Notes: generated by a model from the letters alone, not told the origin. Positions 27,185-35,953 are shown, counted from the first letter of the stretch. The stretch: 64,000 nt of DNA from Hoeflea sp. (GCF_030682515.1 NZ_JAUXOD010000051.1:1-64000); one strand, 5' to 3'. Translations and numbers: made by a program.

Positions 27185-27509
27185 GTGATCTTCTCCCTGC
27201 TTCCCGCCTGCCCGTCAGGCGTGACTTCAATCACGGCCATCGCTAGGTGATTTTTACGTAAACGTCAATTTGCGGCGCTTTCCTTCGATGGAGGATGCGA
27301 CGGTGTGACGCCGCATTGCAAGTCCTGTTTCGCAGCCAAAGCAAAGCCGCAGGACCGCAAGGCCGATGGCGGCGGAACTTAGGCGCTTCCGCCTTGCGTC
27401 AGCTCCTCTCGGACCCGGGCTGGACATCGACCGCGCCCCTTTCCCAACCGGTGACGCCCGCCGGCGGAGGTGATACACCCTCGCCGCGCCAAAGAACGAG
27501 GAGAGTCCG
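27185..27509. promoter_or_regulatory. Divergent region between acyl-CoA dehydrogenase and tautomerase genes
   Basis: A 325-base gap holding the control region of both divergent genes. The only clear element is the dyad at 27253-27268 (listed separately). The remaining 240 bases are GC-rich with no reading frame I can support; the tautomerase ribosome site (GAGGAG) is at its right end. Confidence 0.5.
27253..27268. promoter_or_regulatory. LiuR-like MerR-family operator
   Basis: TTTACGT-AA-ACGTCAA is a 16-base near-perfect dyad (one mismatch between half-sites) with two ACGT cores. It resembles the sites described for MerR-family regulators of branched-chain amino-acid and fatty-acid breakdown (LiuR) in proteobacteria, which fits its place about 70 nt upstream of an acyl-CoA dehydrogenase/enoyl-CoA hydratase operon. 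The regulator gene is not adjacent. Assignment is from memory of the motif. Confidence 0.55.
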
Positions 27510-27914
27510 ATGCCATTCAACAAGCTTCATGTTCCAAGCAACTTGCCTGTCGAGACATGCCGGGCGATCAACGATCTGCTGCATGACAGCCTTGTGGACA
27601 CCTGCGGCGTGAATCCCGAGGATTATTTCTGCCTGATCTCGCGCTATCCGGCAGAGGACATGATCCTGCATCCGACATATCTGGGAAAGCGGGATCCTGC
27701 CTCCACCGTTATCTTCGAGATCGTTTTGCTGGCGGGGCGCTCGGACGAGCAAAAGGAAGCGCTGTTCAAGGATATCCGGCGGCGGCTTCGCGCGATCGGT
27801 TTCAATCCGGAAAACTCCATTGTCTTCCTGGTCGAGAACAGGCCGATAGACTGGTCGTTCTCGGAGGCCGGATCGGTCAAATCCGTCCTCGGGCTCTCAG
27901 CCCGCGCGGACTGA
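27510..27914 (+). CDS. Tautomerase family protein (Tautomerase_2 type)
   Basis: A 134-residue protein of the tautomerase superfamily, with Pro2 available as the catalytic N-terminal base after Met removal. The family pattern is seen in DYFCLISRYPAEDMILHPTYLGKRDPASTVIFEI, LLAGRSDEQKEALFKDI and the closing ENRPIDWSFSEAG. GAGGAG precedes the ATG at 27510. Substrate unknown; members act on small keto-enol acids. It ends 2 nt before the convergent GGDEF gene. Confidence 0.85.
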   Translation: MPFNKLHVPSNLPVETCRAINDLLHDSLVDTCGVNPEDYFCLISRYPAEDMILHPTYLGKRDPASTVIFEIVLLAGRSDEQKEALFKDIRRRLRAIGFNPENSIVFLVENRPIDWSFSEAGSVKSVLGLSARAD

Positions 27915-27916
27915 GG

Positions 27917-28978
27917 TCAGGGCCGGTAGATCATCCAGCCCTTGGTGTCGCCGGCAGCGGCGGTGTTGGAGAACAGCGTCGCCCGGTCGCCGCCATCGCG
28001 GGTGGACACGCCCATCGCCCGTTCGGCGTGAGACATGAGCGGGGCCGCGGCATCGGTCACCGTCGACATCACCACGCCGACCGACAGGGTCACGTTGCCG
28101 AGGCTGGATCCGTTCCTGGAGCTGATCAGCAGCTTGGAGGCTGCGGCCGCCCGCAGACCGTCCACCAGGCGCATGATCTCGGCTTCATCGGAGGAATTGA
28201 TCAGGAAAGCGAAACGGTTGCCATCCATCCGGGCGATGAAGTCTCCCGACTGGTTGGCCACCTGAAGCAGATTGCCCACATGGCGGATGATGTGATCGCC
28301 GAAGCTCTTGTCGCCCAGCTCGCTCAGGCGCTTGAAATCATCGATCTCGGCAAAGGCCAGCCCGCACATCATCGGCAGGTCCGGATTGGCGTAAATGCGC
28401 GCGACGGCCTTGTTGAAGGCCCTGCGATTGGCGAGCCCGGTCAGCACGTCGACGAATTTCATCCGCTCGAAATTGTCGATGTCGGATTTGACTTCCTCAA
28501 GGGCAGCCGCCTGCTGCGCCGCCACGGCCACCATCGCCTCGCTCCTGGAGGCCTGGTTCTGGGTGGCCTGGCTCAACTGCTGGATCGACCGGCTCAGGGA
28601 CTCGCGGTCGATTTCCCCGTCCTCGGCGAAACGGCGGGATGCTTCATCGATGATCTTGCCATAGTCCGACAGGGAGGACTGCTCTTCTTCGAGAAGGTCC
28701 ATGAAGGTCGTCATGTGGTTGCGCATGCGCTCGTGGGTCCGTGCCGCCACGGTTTCCTCGTGGTGGTGCGGCAGGTATTTCCTGCCCAGTTCGTCGAGCG
28801 CGCGCTGCGTCTTGATCTTTCCGATCGCGACGAAGCCCTTCGTCAATTCGGGATTGTTGCCGGAATAGGCCTCGTAAACGAGCTCATAGTTCCGTGGCAG
28901 GCCATCGATGCCCATCTGGTACATGGCTGTGGCGACGCGAAGTCCGATGGAGGTTGCTCCGGAATATTGCTTGTTCAT
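27917..28978 (-). CDS. GGDEF-domain protein with degenerate signature motif
   Basis: A 353-residue soluble protein. Residues 1 to about 175 form an uncharacterised helical region with a Q-rich coiled-coil-like part (RSIQQLSQATQNQASRSEAM); residues about 185-345 form a GGDEF domain. The metal aspartates appear in AEIDDFKRLSE and KSFGDHIIRHV, but the signature is MDGNRF instead of GGDEF, so cyclase activity is doubtful and a c-di-GMP-binding or structural role is possible. ATG 28978 is preferred to the GTG nine bases upstream. No membrane segment. Confidence 0.85.
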   Translation of the reverse strand: MNKQYSGATSIGLRVATAMYQMGIDGLPRNYELVYEAYSGNNPELTKGFVAIGKIKTQRALDELGRKYLPHHHEETVAARTHERMRNHMTTFMDLLEEEQSSLSDYGKIIDEASRRFAEDGEIDRESLSRSIQQLSQATQNQASRSEAMVAVAAQQAAALEEVKSDIDNFERMKFVDVLTGLANRRAFNKAVARIYANPDLPMMCGLAFAEIDDFKRLSELGDKSFGDHIIRHVGNLLQVANQSGDFIARMDGNRFAFLINSSDEAEIMRLVDGLRAAAASKLLISSRNGSSLGNVTLSVGVVMSTVTDAAAPLMSHAERAMGVSTRDGGDRATLFSNTAAAGDTKGWMIYRP

Positions 28979-29159
28979 AAGGCCCACTTATCCGCATCTT
29001 TGCATGCGAGCGGTTGTGCACCAGAAACATTATTTCCCGGCTAATCGGACCTGATCAATTTTAGCAATTCGGCTGGTTTTGACGAAGCGGCCCGGCGACG
29101 GCTTTGTTGCGTCGATCCGGCGTGCCTGTTAGAGCCACCGCAGATTACCTGGACAGATC

Positions 29160-30131
29160 ATGGCGCGCATTCTTTCCATCCTGGATCCGACCGCGATCCC
29201 GCAAGCCGTCGACGCCCTGCGGCGCGGCGAGGCCGTGGCCGTGCCCACGGAAACGGTCTACGGGCTCGCCGCCGACGCCACCAATCCTGCGGGCGTCGCC
29301 GCCATCTACGAGGCCAAGGGACGGCCAAGCTTCAATCCGCTGATCGCGCATGTGTCCGATCTCGAGATGGCGAAGGCGCATGTCAGCTTCCCGCCGCTGG
29401 CGGAAAGGCTTGCGGCGGCCTTCTGGCCCGGCGCGCTGACGCTGGTGCTGCCGCTGAGCCCGACCGGCAGGATCCATCCGCTGGCCACGGCCGGGCTGCC
29501 CACGGCCGCCGTGCGCATGCCCGAGGGTTTCGCGCGCGACCTGATCGCCGCCTTCGGCGCGCCGCTGGCGGCGCCCAGCGCCAACCGCTCCGGCCGCGTC
29601 AGCCCGACCTCGGCCCGGCATGTGGACGAAGACCTCGGCGACCGGATCGGCCTGATCCTGGATGGCGGACGCTGCCGGATCGGGGTGGAATCCACCATTG
29701 TGGCGGTGGAAGACGGGGGCCTGCGGCTGCTGCGTCCCGGCGGCATCCCGGCCGAGGCCATCGAAGCGGTGGCGGGACTGGCAATCGAGCGGCCCGCACT
29801 TCAATCCGGCGCGGCCGTGATCGCGCCGGGCATGCTGGCCTCGCATTACGCGCCCGACGCCGCGGTGCGGCTGAATGCCCGCGAGGTCAGGCCCGGCGAG
29901 ACCGTGATCACCTTCGGCGGCGTAGTGCTTCCCGGCGAGGAGCAAGCCAGGGCGGTAATGGACCTGTCGCCGTCCGGCGACCTGCGCGAGGCCGCCGCAA
30001 ACCTGTTCGAATTCCTCAAACGGGCCGATGCGCCGGGCGCAGGCGCCATCGCCGTGGCGCCCATCCCCGCCCACGGCCTGGGCGAGGCCATCAATGACCG
30101 CCTGGCGCGGGCTGCGGCGCCGCGCGACTGA
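29160..30131 (+). CDS. L-threonylcarbamoyladenylate synthase (Sua5/YwlC type)
   Basis: Makes threonylcarbamoyl-AMP from threonine, bicarbonate and ATP, the first step of the universal t6A37 tRNA modification. The 323-residue length with both a YrdC-like domain (about 1-200) and a C-terminal Sua5 domain (about 215-320) marks it as the long Sua5 form. Characteristic segments are PTETVYGLAADAT, the AKGRPSFNPLIAHV nucleotide region, PSANRSGRVSPTSA and ESTIV. ATG at 29160. Divergent from the GGDEF gene; tsaD/tsaB/tsaE are not nearby. Confidence 0.94.
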   Translation: MARILSILDPTAIPQAVDALRRGEAVAVPTETVYGLAADATNPAGVAAIYEAKGRPSFNPLIAHVSDLEMAKAHVSFPPLAERLAAAFWPGALTLVLPLSPTGRIHPLATAGLPTAAVRMPEGFARDLIAAFGAPLAAPSANRSGRVSPTSARHVDEDLGDRIGLILDGGRCRIGVESTIVAVEDGGLRLLRPGGIPAEAIEAVAGLAIERPALQSGAAVIAPGMLASHYAPDAAVRLNAREVRPGETVITFGGVVLPGEEQARAVMDLSPSGDLREAAANLFEFLKRADAPGAGAIAVAPIPAHGLGEAINDRLARAAAPRD

Positions 30132-30195
30132 GACCGCCAGCGCCGCGAAAGCGGCCGACTGCGATGGCTGAAGCTTTCCGGGAGTTCACAGGGAC

Positions 30196-30211
30196 ATGGT
30201 TCCGGAACCAT
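30196..30211. promoter_or_regulatory. 16-bp perfect palindrome upstream of the vWA gene
   Basis: ATGGTTCCGGAACCAT is its own reverse complement. It sits in the 295-base gap between the Sua5 gene and the TadG-like gene, about 215 nt before the latter. The gap also has a small GCCGC-GAAA-GCGGC hairpin near 30142, possibly the end of the Sua5 transcript. No regulator can be named. Confidence 0.35.
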
Positions 30212-30426
30212 CTGAGCGCGACAAGGTGACGGCGTTTGCAACAGCTGTCGGCGGTATTCTTCAAATACCAACTCAACCGGGGAAAGATTCTTAACCAGGG
30301 TTTCCGATGGTCGCCCGTCGGTGACCGCCGGAGCCGTTCTTTAAGTTTCGATTTACCCCGCCCGCCTAAATTTCCTCCCAATTCGGTCCAGGACCAGAAT
30401 GCAGCTTTGAAAACAGAGGCGATCCC

Positions 30427-32031
30427 ATGGTTGCAGCACACACATTGGTTTCACGGCTCCTCACATGCCAGCGCGGGAACTTCGCCCTATCCACGGCCAT
30501 CCTCGCTCCCGTGCTCCTTGCCTCCGCCGGCCTGGCCGTCGACTATGTCAATCTGGCGAGCGCCAGGTCCGAGTTGCAGAACGCGGTGGACGCCGCGGTT
30601 GTCGCCGTGTCGAGAAAGGACGTGGCGCCGGCGGATCGCGACGCCATTTTCAACAAGTTCCTGAAAGCCCAACTGGCGTCCAACAACAGCATCACCTTGG
30701 TCGATCAGGATGTCGATCAGACTGTGGGCGTGAACTTTGTCCGCACAGATGCACAGGCGACAGGGAGAGTCCCGCTCGTCTTCATGGGCAAAATGATGCC
30801 GAACACGGTCACCGTGCTGGCGTCGACGACCTTTTCAACGCGAAGCATCGAAATCGCGATCGCCCTCGACAACACCGGCTCCATGGGATCGGGTGGCATC
30901 CTGGCTCTCAAGGAGGCTTCGCATGCTCTTGTGGACGCGCTGGGCGACATCAACACCTCGCAGCAGAGCCTGAAGGTCGGGTTGATCCCGTTCGTCACCT
31001 CCGTCAACGTGAAAGGCGAAGGCTTCAGCAGCAGCTGGATCGATGAAACCGGGAAATCGCTTTACAACGGCTGGACATTCCTGACCAGCGCGCAGCGCGC
31101 GGCCCGAACGGCATCCGGCCACAACGACGCTGATTTCGCCGCCGGCGCCTATCCGCACCATTTCAATCTCTTCGCCTGGTCCGGCACGACCTGGAAGGGC
31201 TGCGTCGAAGCCCGGCCGGTGCCCTACAACACCGATCTGACGCCGCCGGATGCAACCGTTCCCAACACGCTTTTCGTGCCGTATTTTGCACCCGACGAAC
31301 CTGGAAACCGGATGTCCGAAGGCGGGAACAGTTCGACAGCCTTCAACAACTCCTGGCTCAATGACGGCGTGACCGGCAGTAACGAGACGGTTCAACGCTC
31401 CACCGACAAGTACAAGACTCAGAGCCCGGTGATCGCCAATCACAAGGACACGACCGGCCCGCTGACGCTCGGACCCAACCGAGCCTGCCCGACGCCGATC
31501 GTGCCGCTGACCAGCGATCTCTCCAAGGTCCGCACCGGCATCAACGCCATGCAGTTCTGGAATGGTTCGGGCACCAATATCGCAGAGGGCCTGGTCTGGG
31601 GCTGGCGCGTGCTTTCGCCGGAGGCGCCCTACACCCAGGCTGCCCCCTACAATCCGGACGCCGCCTCGAAGATCCTGGTGATCATGACAGATGGGACGAA
31701 TGTGTCCTTTGGGTCATCGGGCACCATCAACAAGTCGGACTATGGCTCCTACGGGTTCCTGAGCGACGGGCGCATCAATTCGGCCAGCACCCAGGCCACT
31801 GCGGAAGCCTACCTGAACACCTCGACGGCCAATATGTGCGTCGAGATCAAGAAGCTCGGCATCGAAGTCTACACGGTCCTCTACAATACGACCGCAACGT
31901 CGGTGGTGACTCTCTTCTCCAATTGCGCGAGCCGCAAGGAAAACTTCTTCATGGCCAACAATGTCGTTTCACTGAAGCAGGCCTTCTCGGCGATCGGGCA
32001 ATCGGTGGCGGGGGTCCAGATCAGCAACTGA
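30427..32031 (+). CDS. TadE/TadG-like protein with von Willebrand A domain
   Basis: A 534-residue membrane-anchored protein. Residues 16 to about 40 match the TadE/G-like prepilin-type N-terminus (RGNFALSTAILAPVLLASAGLAVDYVNL). A vWA domain follows with a MIDAS motif DNTGSM starting at Asp148; its other metal residues lie far downstream around MTDGTN near 420, because a long insertion (about 215-400) rich in Asn, Thr and Pro interrupts the fold. Tad pilus TadG proteins share this layout, but no other tad/cpa gene is present, so it is an orphan. AGAGGCG precedes the ATG. Confidence 0.85.
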   Translation: MVAAHTLVSRLLTCQRGNFALSTAILAPVLLASAGLAVDYVNLASARSELQNAVDAAVVAVSRKDVAPADRDAIFNKFLKAQLASNNSITLVDQDVDQTVGVNFVRTDAQATGRVPLVFMGKMMPNTVTVLASTTFSTRSIEIAIALDNTGSMGSGGILALKEASHALVDALGDINTSQQSLKVGLIPFVTSVNVKGEGFSSSWIDETGKSLYNGWTFLTSAQRAARTASGHNDADFAAGAYPHHFNLFAWSGTTWKGCVEARPVPYNTDLTPPDATVPNTLFVPYFAPDEPGNRMSEGGNSSTAFNNSWLNDGVTGSNETVQRSTDKYKTQSPVIANHKDTTGPLTLGPNRACPTPIVPLTSDLSKVRTGINAMQFWNGSGTNIAEGLVWGWRVLSPEAPYTQAAPYNPDAASKILVIMTDGTNVSFGSSGTINKSDYGSYGFLSDGRINSASTQATAEAYLNTSTANMCVEIKKLGIEVYTVLYNTTATSVVTLFSNCASRKENFFMANNVVSLKQAFSAIGQSVAGVQISN

Positions 32032-32207
32032 TCCGGACACGGCCGCGCAGACACGCCCACACCGACCCCGTCCACACTGCCCCCCGTCCAGGCCGATATA
32101 GTCCGGAGGTTCGGGACGCGACCCGAGGCGGGCAGGACGAGGCCACCGGGCGGACGCGACACCAACGCCCCTCGACTTGCGGCCCCAGCGGCGATAGATG
32201 CTTGGAC

Positions 32208-33641
32208 ATGCCCACGCCCTTGACCGATCCCGCATTGATCGCCCGTTTCGCCGCCCTCACCGGCGCGCCGAACGCCCTCACCGCTGACGCCGCCATAGAA
32301 CCGCATCTGATCGAGCTGCGCGGCCTCTACCGGGGAGAGAGCCCGCTGGTGCTGAGGCCCGGGAGCACCGAGGAGGTCTCGGCGATCCTCAGGCTCGCGC
32401 ATGAGACCGGGACGGCGATCGTGCCGCAAGGCGGCAACACCGGGCTGGTGGGCGGCCAGTCGCCGCGTCCCGGACAGGGCGAGATCGTGCTGTCGCTGGC
32501 GCGGCTCAACGCCATCCGCTCGCTCGACCCGGTCGGCCAGACGATGGTGGCCGAGGCCGGCGTCATTCTGGCGCAGGCGCAGCAAGCGGCGAGCGAGGCG
32601 GGGCTGTTGTTTCCTCTCTCGCTCGGATCGGAAGGCTCCTGCCAGATCGGCGGCAACCTCTCCTCCAATGCCGGCGGAACCGCCGTGCTTGCCTATGGCA
32701 CCATGCGCCAGCTCTGCCTCGGGCTCGAGGTGGTGCTGCCGGACGGCGAGATCTGGAACGGTCTGCGCGCGCTCAAGAAGGACAACACCGGTTATGACCT
32801 GCGCGACCTGTTCATCGGCGCGGAAGGCACGCTCGGCGTGATAACGGCGGCGGTGCTGAAGCTGTGGCCTGCGCCGCGCGGGCACGAGACCATCTATGCC
32901 GGCGTCGACACGCCGGACACGGCGCTCAGGCTGTTCCGCATGGCGCAGGATTATTGCGGCCCGTCTCTCACCGGTTTCGAGCTGATGCCGCGCATCGGCA
33001 TCGAATTCACGACGCGGCACATCGAGGGCGTGCGCGATCCGCTGGGCGACCCGCACCCCTGGTACGTGCTGATCGATATATCCTCGGGCCAGTCGCAGGA
33101 GGCGGCCCGCGCCATGCTCGAAGGCCTGTTTGTCGCCGCCGAGGCGCAGGGGCTGATCCGCGACGCCGCCGCGGCCGAGACCGAGGCGCAACGCCAGGCC
33201 TTCTGGAAACTCAGGGAATCGATGTCCTGGGCGCAGAAGCCCGAGGGCGGGTCGATCAAGCATGATGTCTCCGTGCCGGTGGCGCTTGTACCGGCATTCC
33301 TCGCCCGCGCCGACCGCGCGGTGAAATCCGTGATGTCGGATGCGCGCATCGTCGCCTTCGGGCACATGGGCGACGGCAATATTCATTACAACATCTCCCA
33401 GCCCCCTGGCGCCGACACCCAGGCCTTCCTGGCACGCTGGAAGGAGATGAACGGGATCGTGCACGGAATCGTGCTGGAGCTCGGCGGGTCGATCTCGGCC
33501 GAGCACGGCATAGGACAACTCAAGCGCGATGAGCTTGCCGCCATCAGGTCGCCTGTCGAGATGGCGCTGATGCACAGGATCAAGCAGGCGCTCGACCCCC
33601 GGGGCATCATGAATCCAGGCAAGGTCGTTGCCGCACGGTAA
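32208..33641 (+). CDS. FAD-linked oxidase (D-2-hydroxyacid dehydrogenase, GlcD/D2HGDH type)
   Basis: A 477-residue flavoenzyme of the VAO/PCMH family. The FAD-binding segment lies at about 40-175 (PQGGNTGLVGGQSP, SLGSEGSCQIGGNLSSNAGG) and the oxidase C-terminal domain at about 215-470 (IVAFGHMGDGNIHYN, SAEHGIGQLKR). The two histidines in GHMGDGN and EHGIG fit the metal/substrate site of D-2-hydroxyglutarate and D-lactate dehydrogenases. Substrate is inferred, not shown. The start ATG 32208 is chosen as the first that begins the conserved region; the ribosome site is weak. Confidence 0.88.
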   Translation: MPTPLTDPALIARFAALTGAPNALTADAAIEPHLIELRGLYRGESPLVLRPGSTEEVSAILRLAHETGTAIVPQGGNTGLVGGQSPRPGQGEIVLSLARLNAIRSLDPVGQTMVAEAGVILAQAQQAASEAGLLFPLSLGSEGSCQIGGNLSSNAGGTAVLAYGTMRQLCLGLEVVLPDGEIWNGLRALKKDNTGYDLRDLFIGAEGTLGVITAAVLKLWPAPRGHETIYAGVDTPDTALRLFRMAQDYCGPSLTGFELMPRIGIEFTTRHIEGVRDPLGDPHPWYVLIDISSGQSQEAARAMLEGLFVAAEAQGLIRDAAAAETEAQRQAFWKLRESMSWAQKPEGGSIKHDVSVPVALVPAFLARADRAVKSVMSDARIVAFGHMGDGNIHYNISQPPGADTQAFLARWKEMNGIVHGIVLELGGSISAEHGIGQLKRDELAAIRSPVEMALMHRIKQALDPRGIMNPGKVVAAR

Positions 33642-33825
33642 CCTTTCCAAAATGGAAATGGGACGGTGGGCTTTCGCTAACCATTTCCAAGACATAGCTT
33701 TTCTTAACCCAGATTTTTAAGCCGACGGGAACGGCATTTTGGCATGTTGCTTCATGTGAGAGGGCGAAAAGCCCCGGATGAGAAGACCGGATAACCGGCT
33801 CTCAAGAGTTACAGAGGCGTTAGAC

Positions 33826-34392
33826 ATGACCAACACCGTATTGAAGCCCGTCTGGGCCGGATTCGAGTTGCGGCTCGACCCGGGCAACTTCCCGCAACGC
33901 GTGTCCTATGCGGCGCGGGACGAGGTTGACGAAGTGACCGTGACGCTCGACAGCCGCGGCGCGGTGCTGCGCAAGGTCCTGTCGAAATCGGGCCTGCCGC
34001 TGTCGATCGCCCTGCCGGCCCGCGCCTTCCGGGGCGTCGCTGCCCGGGCCATCGACCATGGCGACGGCACCGTGACGGTGACGCTCGAACTGCACCACAC
34101 CGACATCGCGCTCTGCGTGCCGCTTCTGGTCGCCCATGACCTCGACGACATCGCCGCCGACTGGCGCTCCTGGTCGGAGATCTACGGCCTGCCGATGATG
34201 ATGGTGGAAGCCGACGGCGTGGCGCGCCCGCTCGAAGACGGATCGAACCGGATGGCGGGCGCCAGGCCCTCGCGCCGCCGCCGCCATCACCCCGTCGCCG
34301 AGCGCCGGCCGCGCTTCCTGGTGCGCCGCACCACGGGCAAGATGGGGTTTCGCATGAAGATCGAAGGCCGCGAGATCATCGCCCGGCGCTGA
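33826..34392 (+). CDS. DUF6101 family protein
   Basis: A 188-residue protein found mainly in Rhizobiales, annotated as DUF6101, with no known function. Features are an N-terminal beta-rich part (FELRLDPGNFPQRVSYAARDE), a central LHHTDIALCVPLLVAHDLDDIAADWRSW-like region, and a strongly basic C-terminal tail (RRRRHHP, RRTTGK) suggesting nucleic-acid or membrane contact. No signal peptide. The ATG at 33826 has no strong ribosome site. Convergent with ubiA, with a hairpin terminator between. Confidence 0.8.
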   Translation: MTNTVLKPVWAGFELRLDPGNFPQRVSYAARDEVDEVTVTLDSRGAVLRKVLSKSGLPLSIALPARAFRGVAARAIDHGDGTVTVTLELHHTDIALCVPLLVAHDLDDIAADWRSWSEIYGLPMMMVEADGVARPLEDGSNRMAGARPSRRRRHHPVAERRPRFLVRRTTGKMGFRMKIEGREIIARR

Positions 34393-34421
34393 TGCGCCAG
34401 CTCTCGTGGACTGGGACCAGG

Positions 34422-34452
34422 CCCGGTTGCCGCAAGCGGCAGCCGGGTCTTT
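34422..34452 (+). terminator. Hairpin terminator between DUF6101 gene and ubiA
   Basis: CCCGGTTGCC (34422-34431) pairs with GGCAGCCGGG (34438-34447) through ten pairs, one of them a G-T wobble, around the loop GCAAGC, followed by TCTTT. It lies 30 nt after the DUF6101 stop and just beyond the convergent ubiA stop, so it may serve both. Confidence 0.7.
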
Positions 34453-34456
34453 CCGT

Positions 34457-35431
34457 TCAGACCAGGAGCGCCGCGATCAGGCCCGCGAAGACGATCAGGC
34501 CGACGCGGCTGTTGGCCTTGAACAGCTTGAGGCACTGATCGGCATCGTCGATGTCGATGACGCGGATCTGCCAGATGAGCAGGATCACCGCCACGGCCAG
34601 GCCGGCATAGGCGGGCCAGGCGACACTGGTCAGCACGAAGGAAGCGGCGGCCAGCGCGGCGAAGATCCCGTAGAACGCGACGAGCCAGGGTTTGGTGTTC
34701 TCGCCGAACAGGCGCGCGGTGGAGCGCACGCCGACCAGCGCATCGTCCTCCTTGTCCTGGTGGGCATAGATCGTGTCGTAGCCGATGGTCCAGGCAATGG
34801 CACCCGCATAGAGCAGCACCGGCGGCCAGGCCAGCTCCCCGAACACTGCCGCCCAGCCCATCAGCGCGCCCCAGGAGAAGGCCAGTCCCAGGAAGAACTG
34901 CGGCCAGTCTGTGAACCGCTTGGCGAAGGGGTAGATCACGACGATGGAAAGCGAGGCGATGCCGAGCAGGATCGAGAACCAGTTGAACTGCAGCAGCACG
35001 ACAAGCCCGACCAGGGCCTGGACGATCAGAAAGGCGCTTGCCGCCTCGCGCGAGATCCGCCGCGACGGCAGGGGCCGCGAGCGGGTGCGCGCCACCTTTG
35101 CGTCGATCTTGTGATCGACCAGGTCATTCCAGGTGCAGCCGGCGCCGCGCATGGCGATGGCGCCTGTCATGAACAGGAAGAGATGCCAGAGCGTGAGCGC
35201 GGGAGACCAGACCGTATCCACATTGGTGGGCGAGCTTGCGACATTGGCGGCAAGCGCTGCCGACCAGAAGCACGGCCACATCAAGAGTTGCCAGCCGATC
35301 GGGCGATCCCAGCGCGCTAGCTGGGCATGGGGCCACAGGGCCCTGGGCAGGACGCGGTAGACCCAATTGCCCGAGGGCGCATCGGCAACCCGGGCGTTGT
35401 GCTCAGTGGTCGGATCAGGTGCAGCGGACAT
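34457..35431 (-). CDS. ubiA: 4-hydroxybenzoate polyprenyltransferase
   Basis: UbiA attaches the polyprenyl tail to 4-hydroxybenzoate at the inner membrane, a committed step of ubiquinone synthesis. The 324-residue protein has about eight to nine hydrophobic helices and both aspartate-rich motifs: NDLVDHKID near 106-114 and DTIYAHQDKEDD near 232-243. I chose ATG 35431; an in-frame start 36 nt upstream would add 12 residues with no ribosome site. The prenyl donor would come from the synthase at 49766-50782 in this window. Confidence 0.95.
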   Translation of the reverse strand: MSAAPDPTTEHNARVADAPSGNWVYRVLPRALWPHAQLARWDRPIGWQLLMWPCFWSAALAANVASSPTNVDTVWSPALTLWHLFLFMTGAIAMRGAGCTWNDLVDHKIDAKVARTRSRPLPSRRISREAASAFLIVQALVGLVVLLQFNWFSILLGIASLSIVVIYPFAKRFTDWPQFFLGLAFSWGALMGWAAVFGELAWPPVLLYAGAIAWTIGYDTIYAHQDKEDDALVGVRSTARLFGENTKPWLVAFYGIFAALAAASFVLTSVAWPAYAGLAVAVILLIWQIRVIDIDDADQCLKLFKANSRVGLIVFAGLIAALLV

Positions 35432-35500
35432 GGTCCGACTGTTGCCACCCGCAGCGGGGCAGGTCAAGGCGGCGGATGGCGGAAGGGCGTTACGCCGCGC

Positions 35501-35953
35501 TCAGGCGACGGCCGCGCCGGAGCGGGCTTCGTGGCCGGGGATGAAATCGCGGCTGAAGGCAACGATGGCATCGAGGAACATTCCGCCATCATGGTCGCCC
35601 ACGCGTTGTGACAGGGCCGTCCTGGAAATCTGGAACAGGTTCTTGTCGGCCGCGCGGCTGACGTCGAGGCGCTTGAAGCCCATGCTCCATTCCGAAAACA
35701 GGCGGTCCTCGGACTGATGCTCGAGCAGCATCATGAAATGGCGATGGCGTGCGTCACTTCTGATTCGTGCAGCCAGTGCCCGCACCTTGTCCACCTCACC
35801 CTCCAGGACCTGGATGAACATGCCATCGGCCCACAGCAGCATGCCGGTGATGCCGGCCTTGACGTTGTTGCGCTTTGACACCGTCAGGATGTCCTCGATG
35901 TCGGCGTCCGACATCGGCCGCGAGGCGCCGCTGACATAAAGAATTTGAAGCAT
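35501..35953 (-). CDS. BLUF-domain blue-light photoreceptor (short)
   Basis: A 150-residue protein with an N-terminal BLUF domain (1 to about 95), which binds FAD and senses blue light through a Tyr-Gln hydrogen-bond switch. The key residues have canonical spacing: Tyr6 (LYVSGA), Asn30 (KRNN), Gln48 (FIQVLEG), and W89-x-M91 in SEWSM. About 55 C-terminal residues form a short extension with no known output domain, so it must act through a partner protein. ATG 35953 gives the usual BLUF opening; a GTG at 35989 is an alternative. Partner unknown. Confidence 0.93.
   Translation of the reverse strand: MLQILYVSGASRPMSDADIEDILTVSKRNNVKAGITGMLLWADGMFIQVLEGEVDKVRALAARIRSDARHRHFMMLLEHQSEDRLFSEWSMGFKRLDVSRAADKNLFQISRTALSQRVGDHDGGMFLDAIVAFSRDFIPGHEARSGAAVA

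Noticed and set aside
30200-30235. EcfG-type (GGAAC...CGTT) stress promoter upstream of the vWA gene
   Set aside because: The two boxes are 24 bases apart, not the 16-17 expected.
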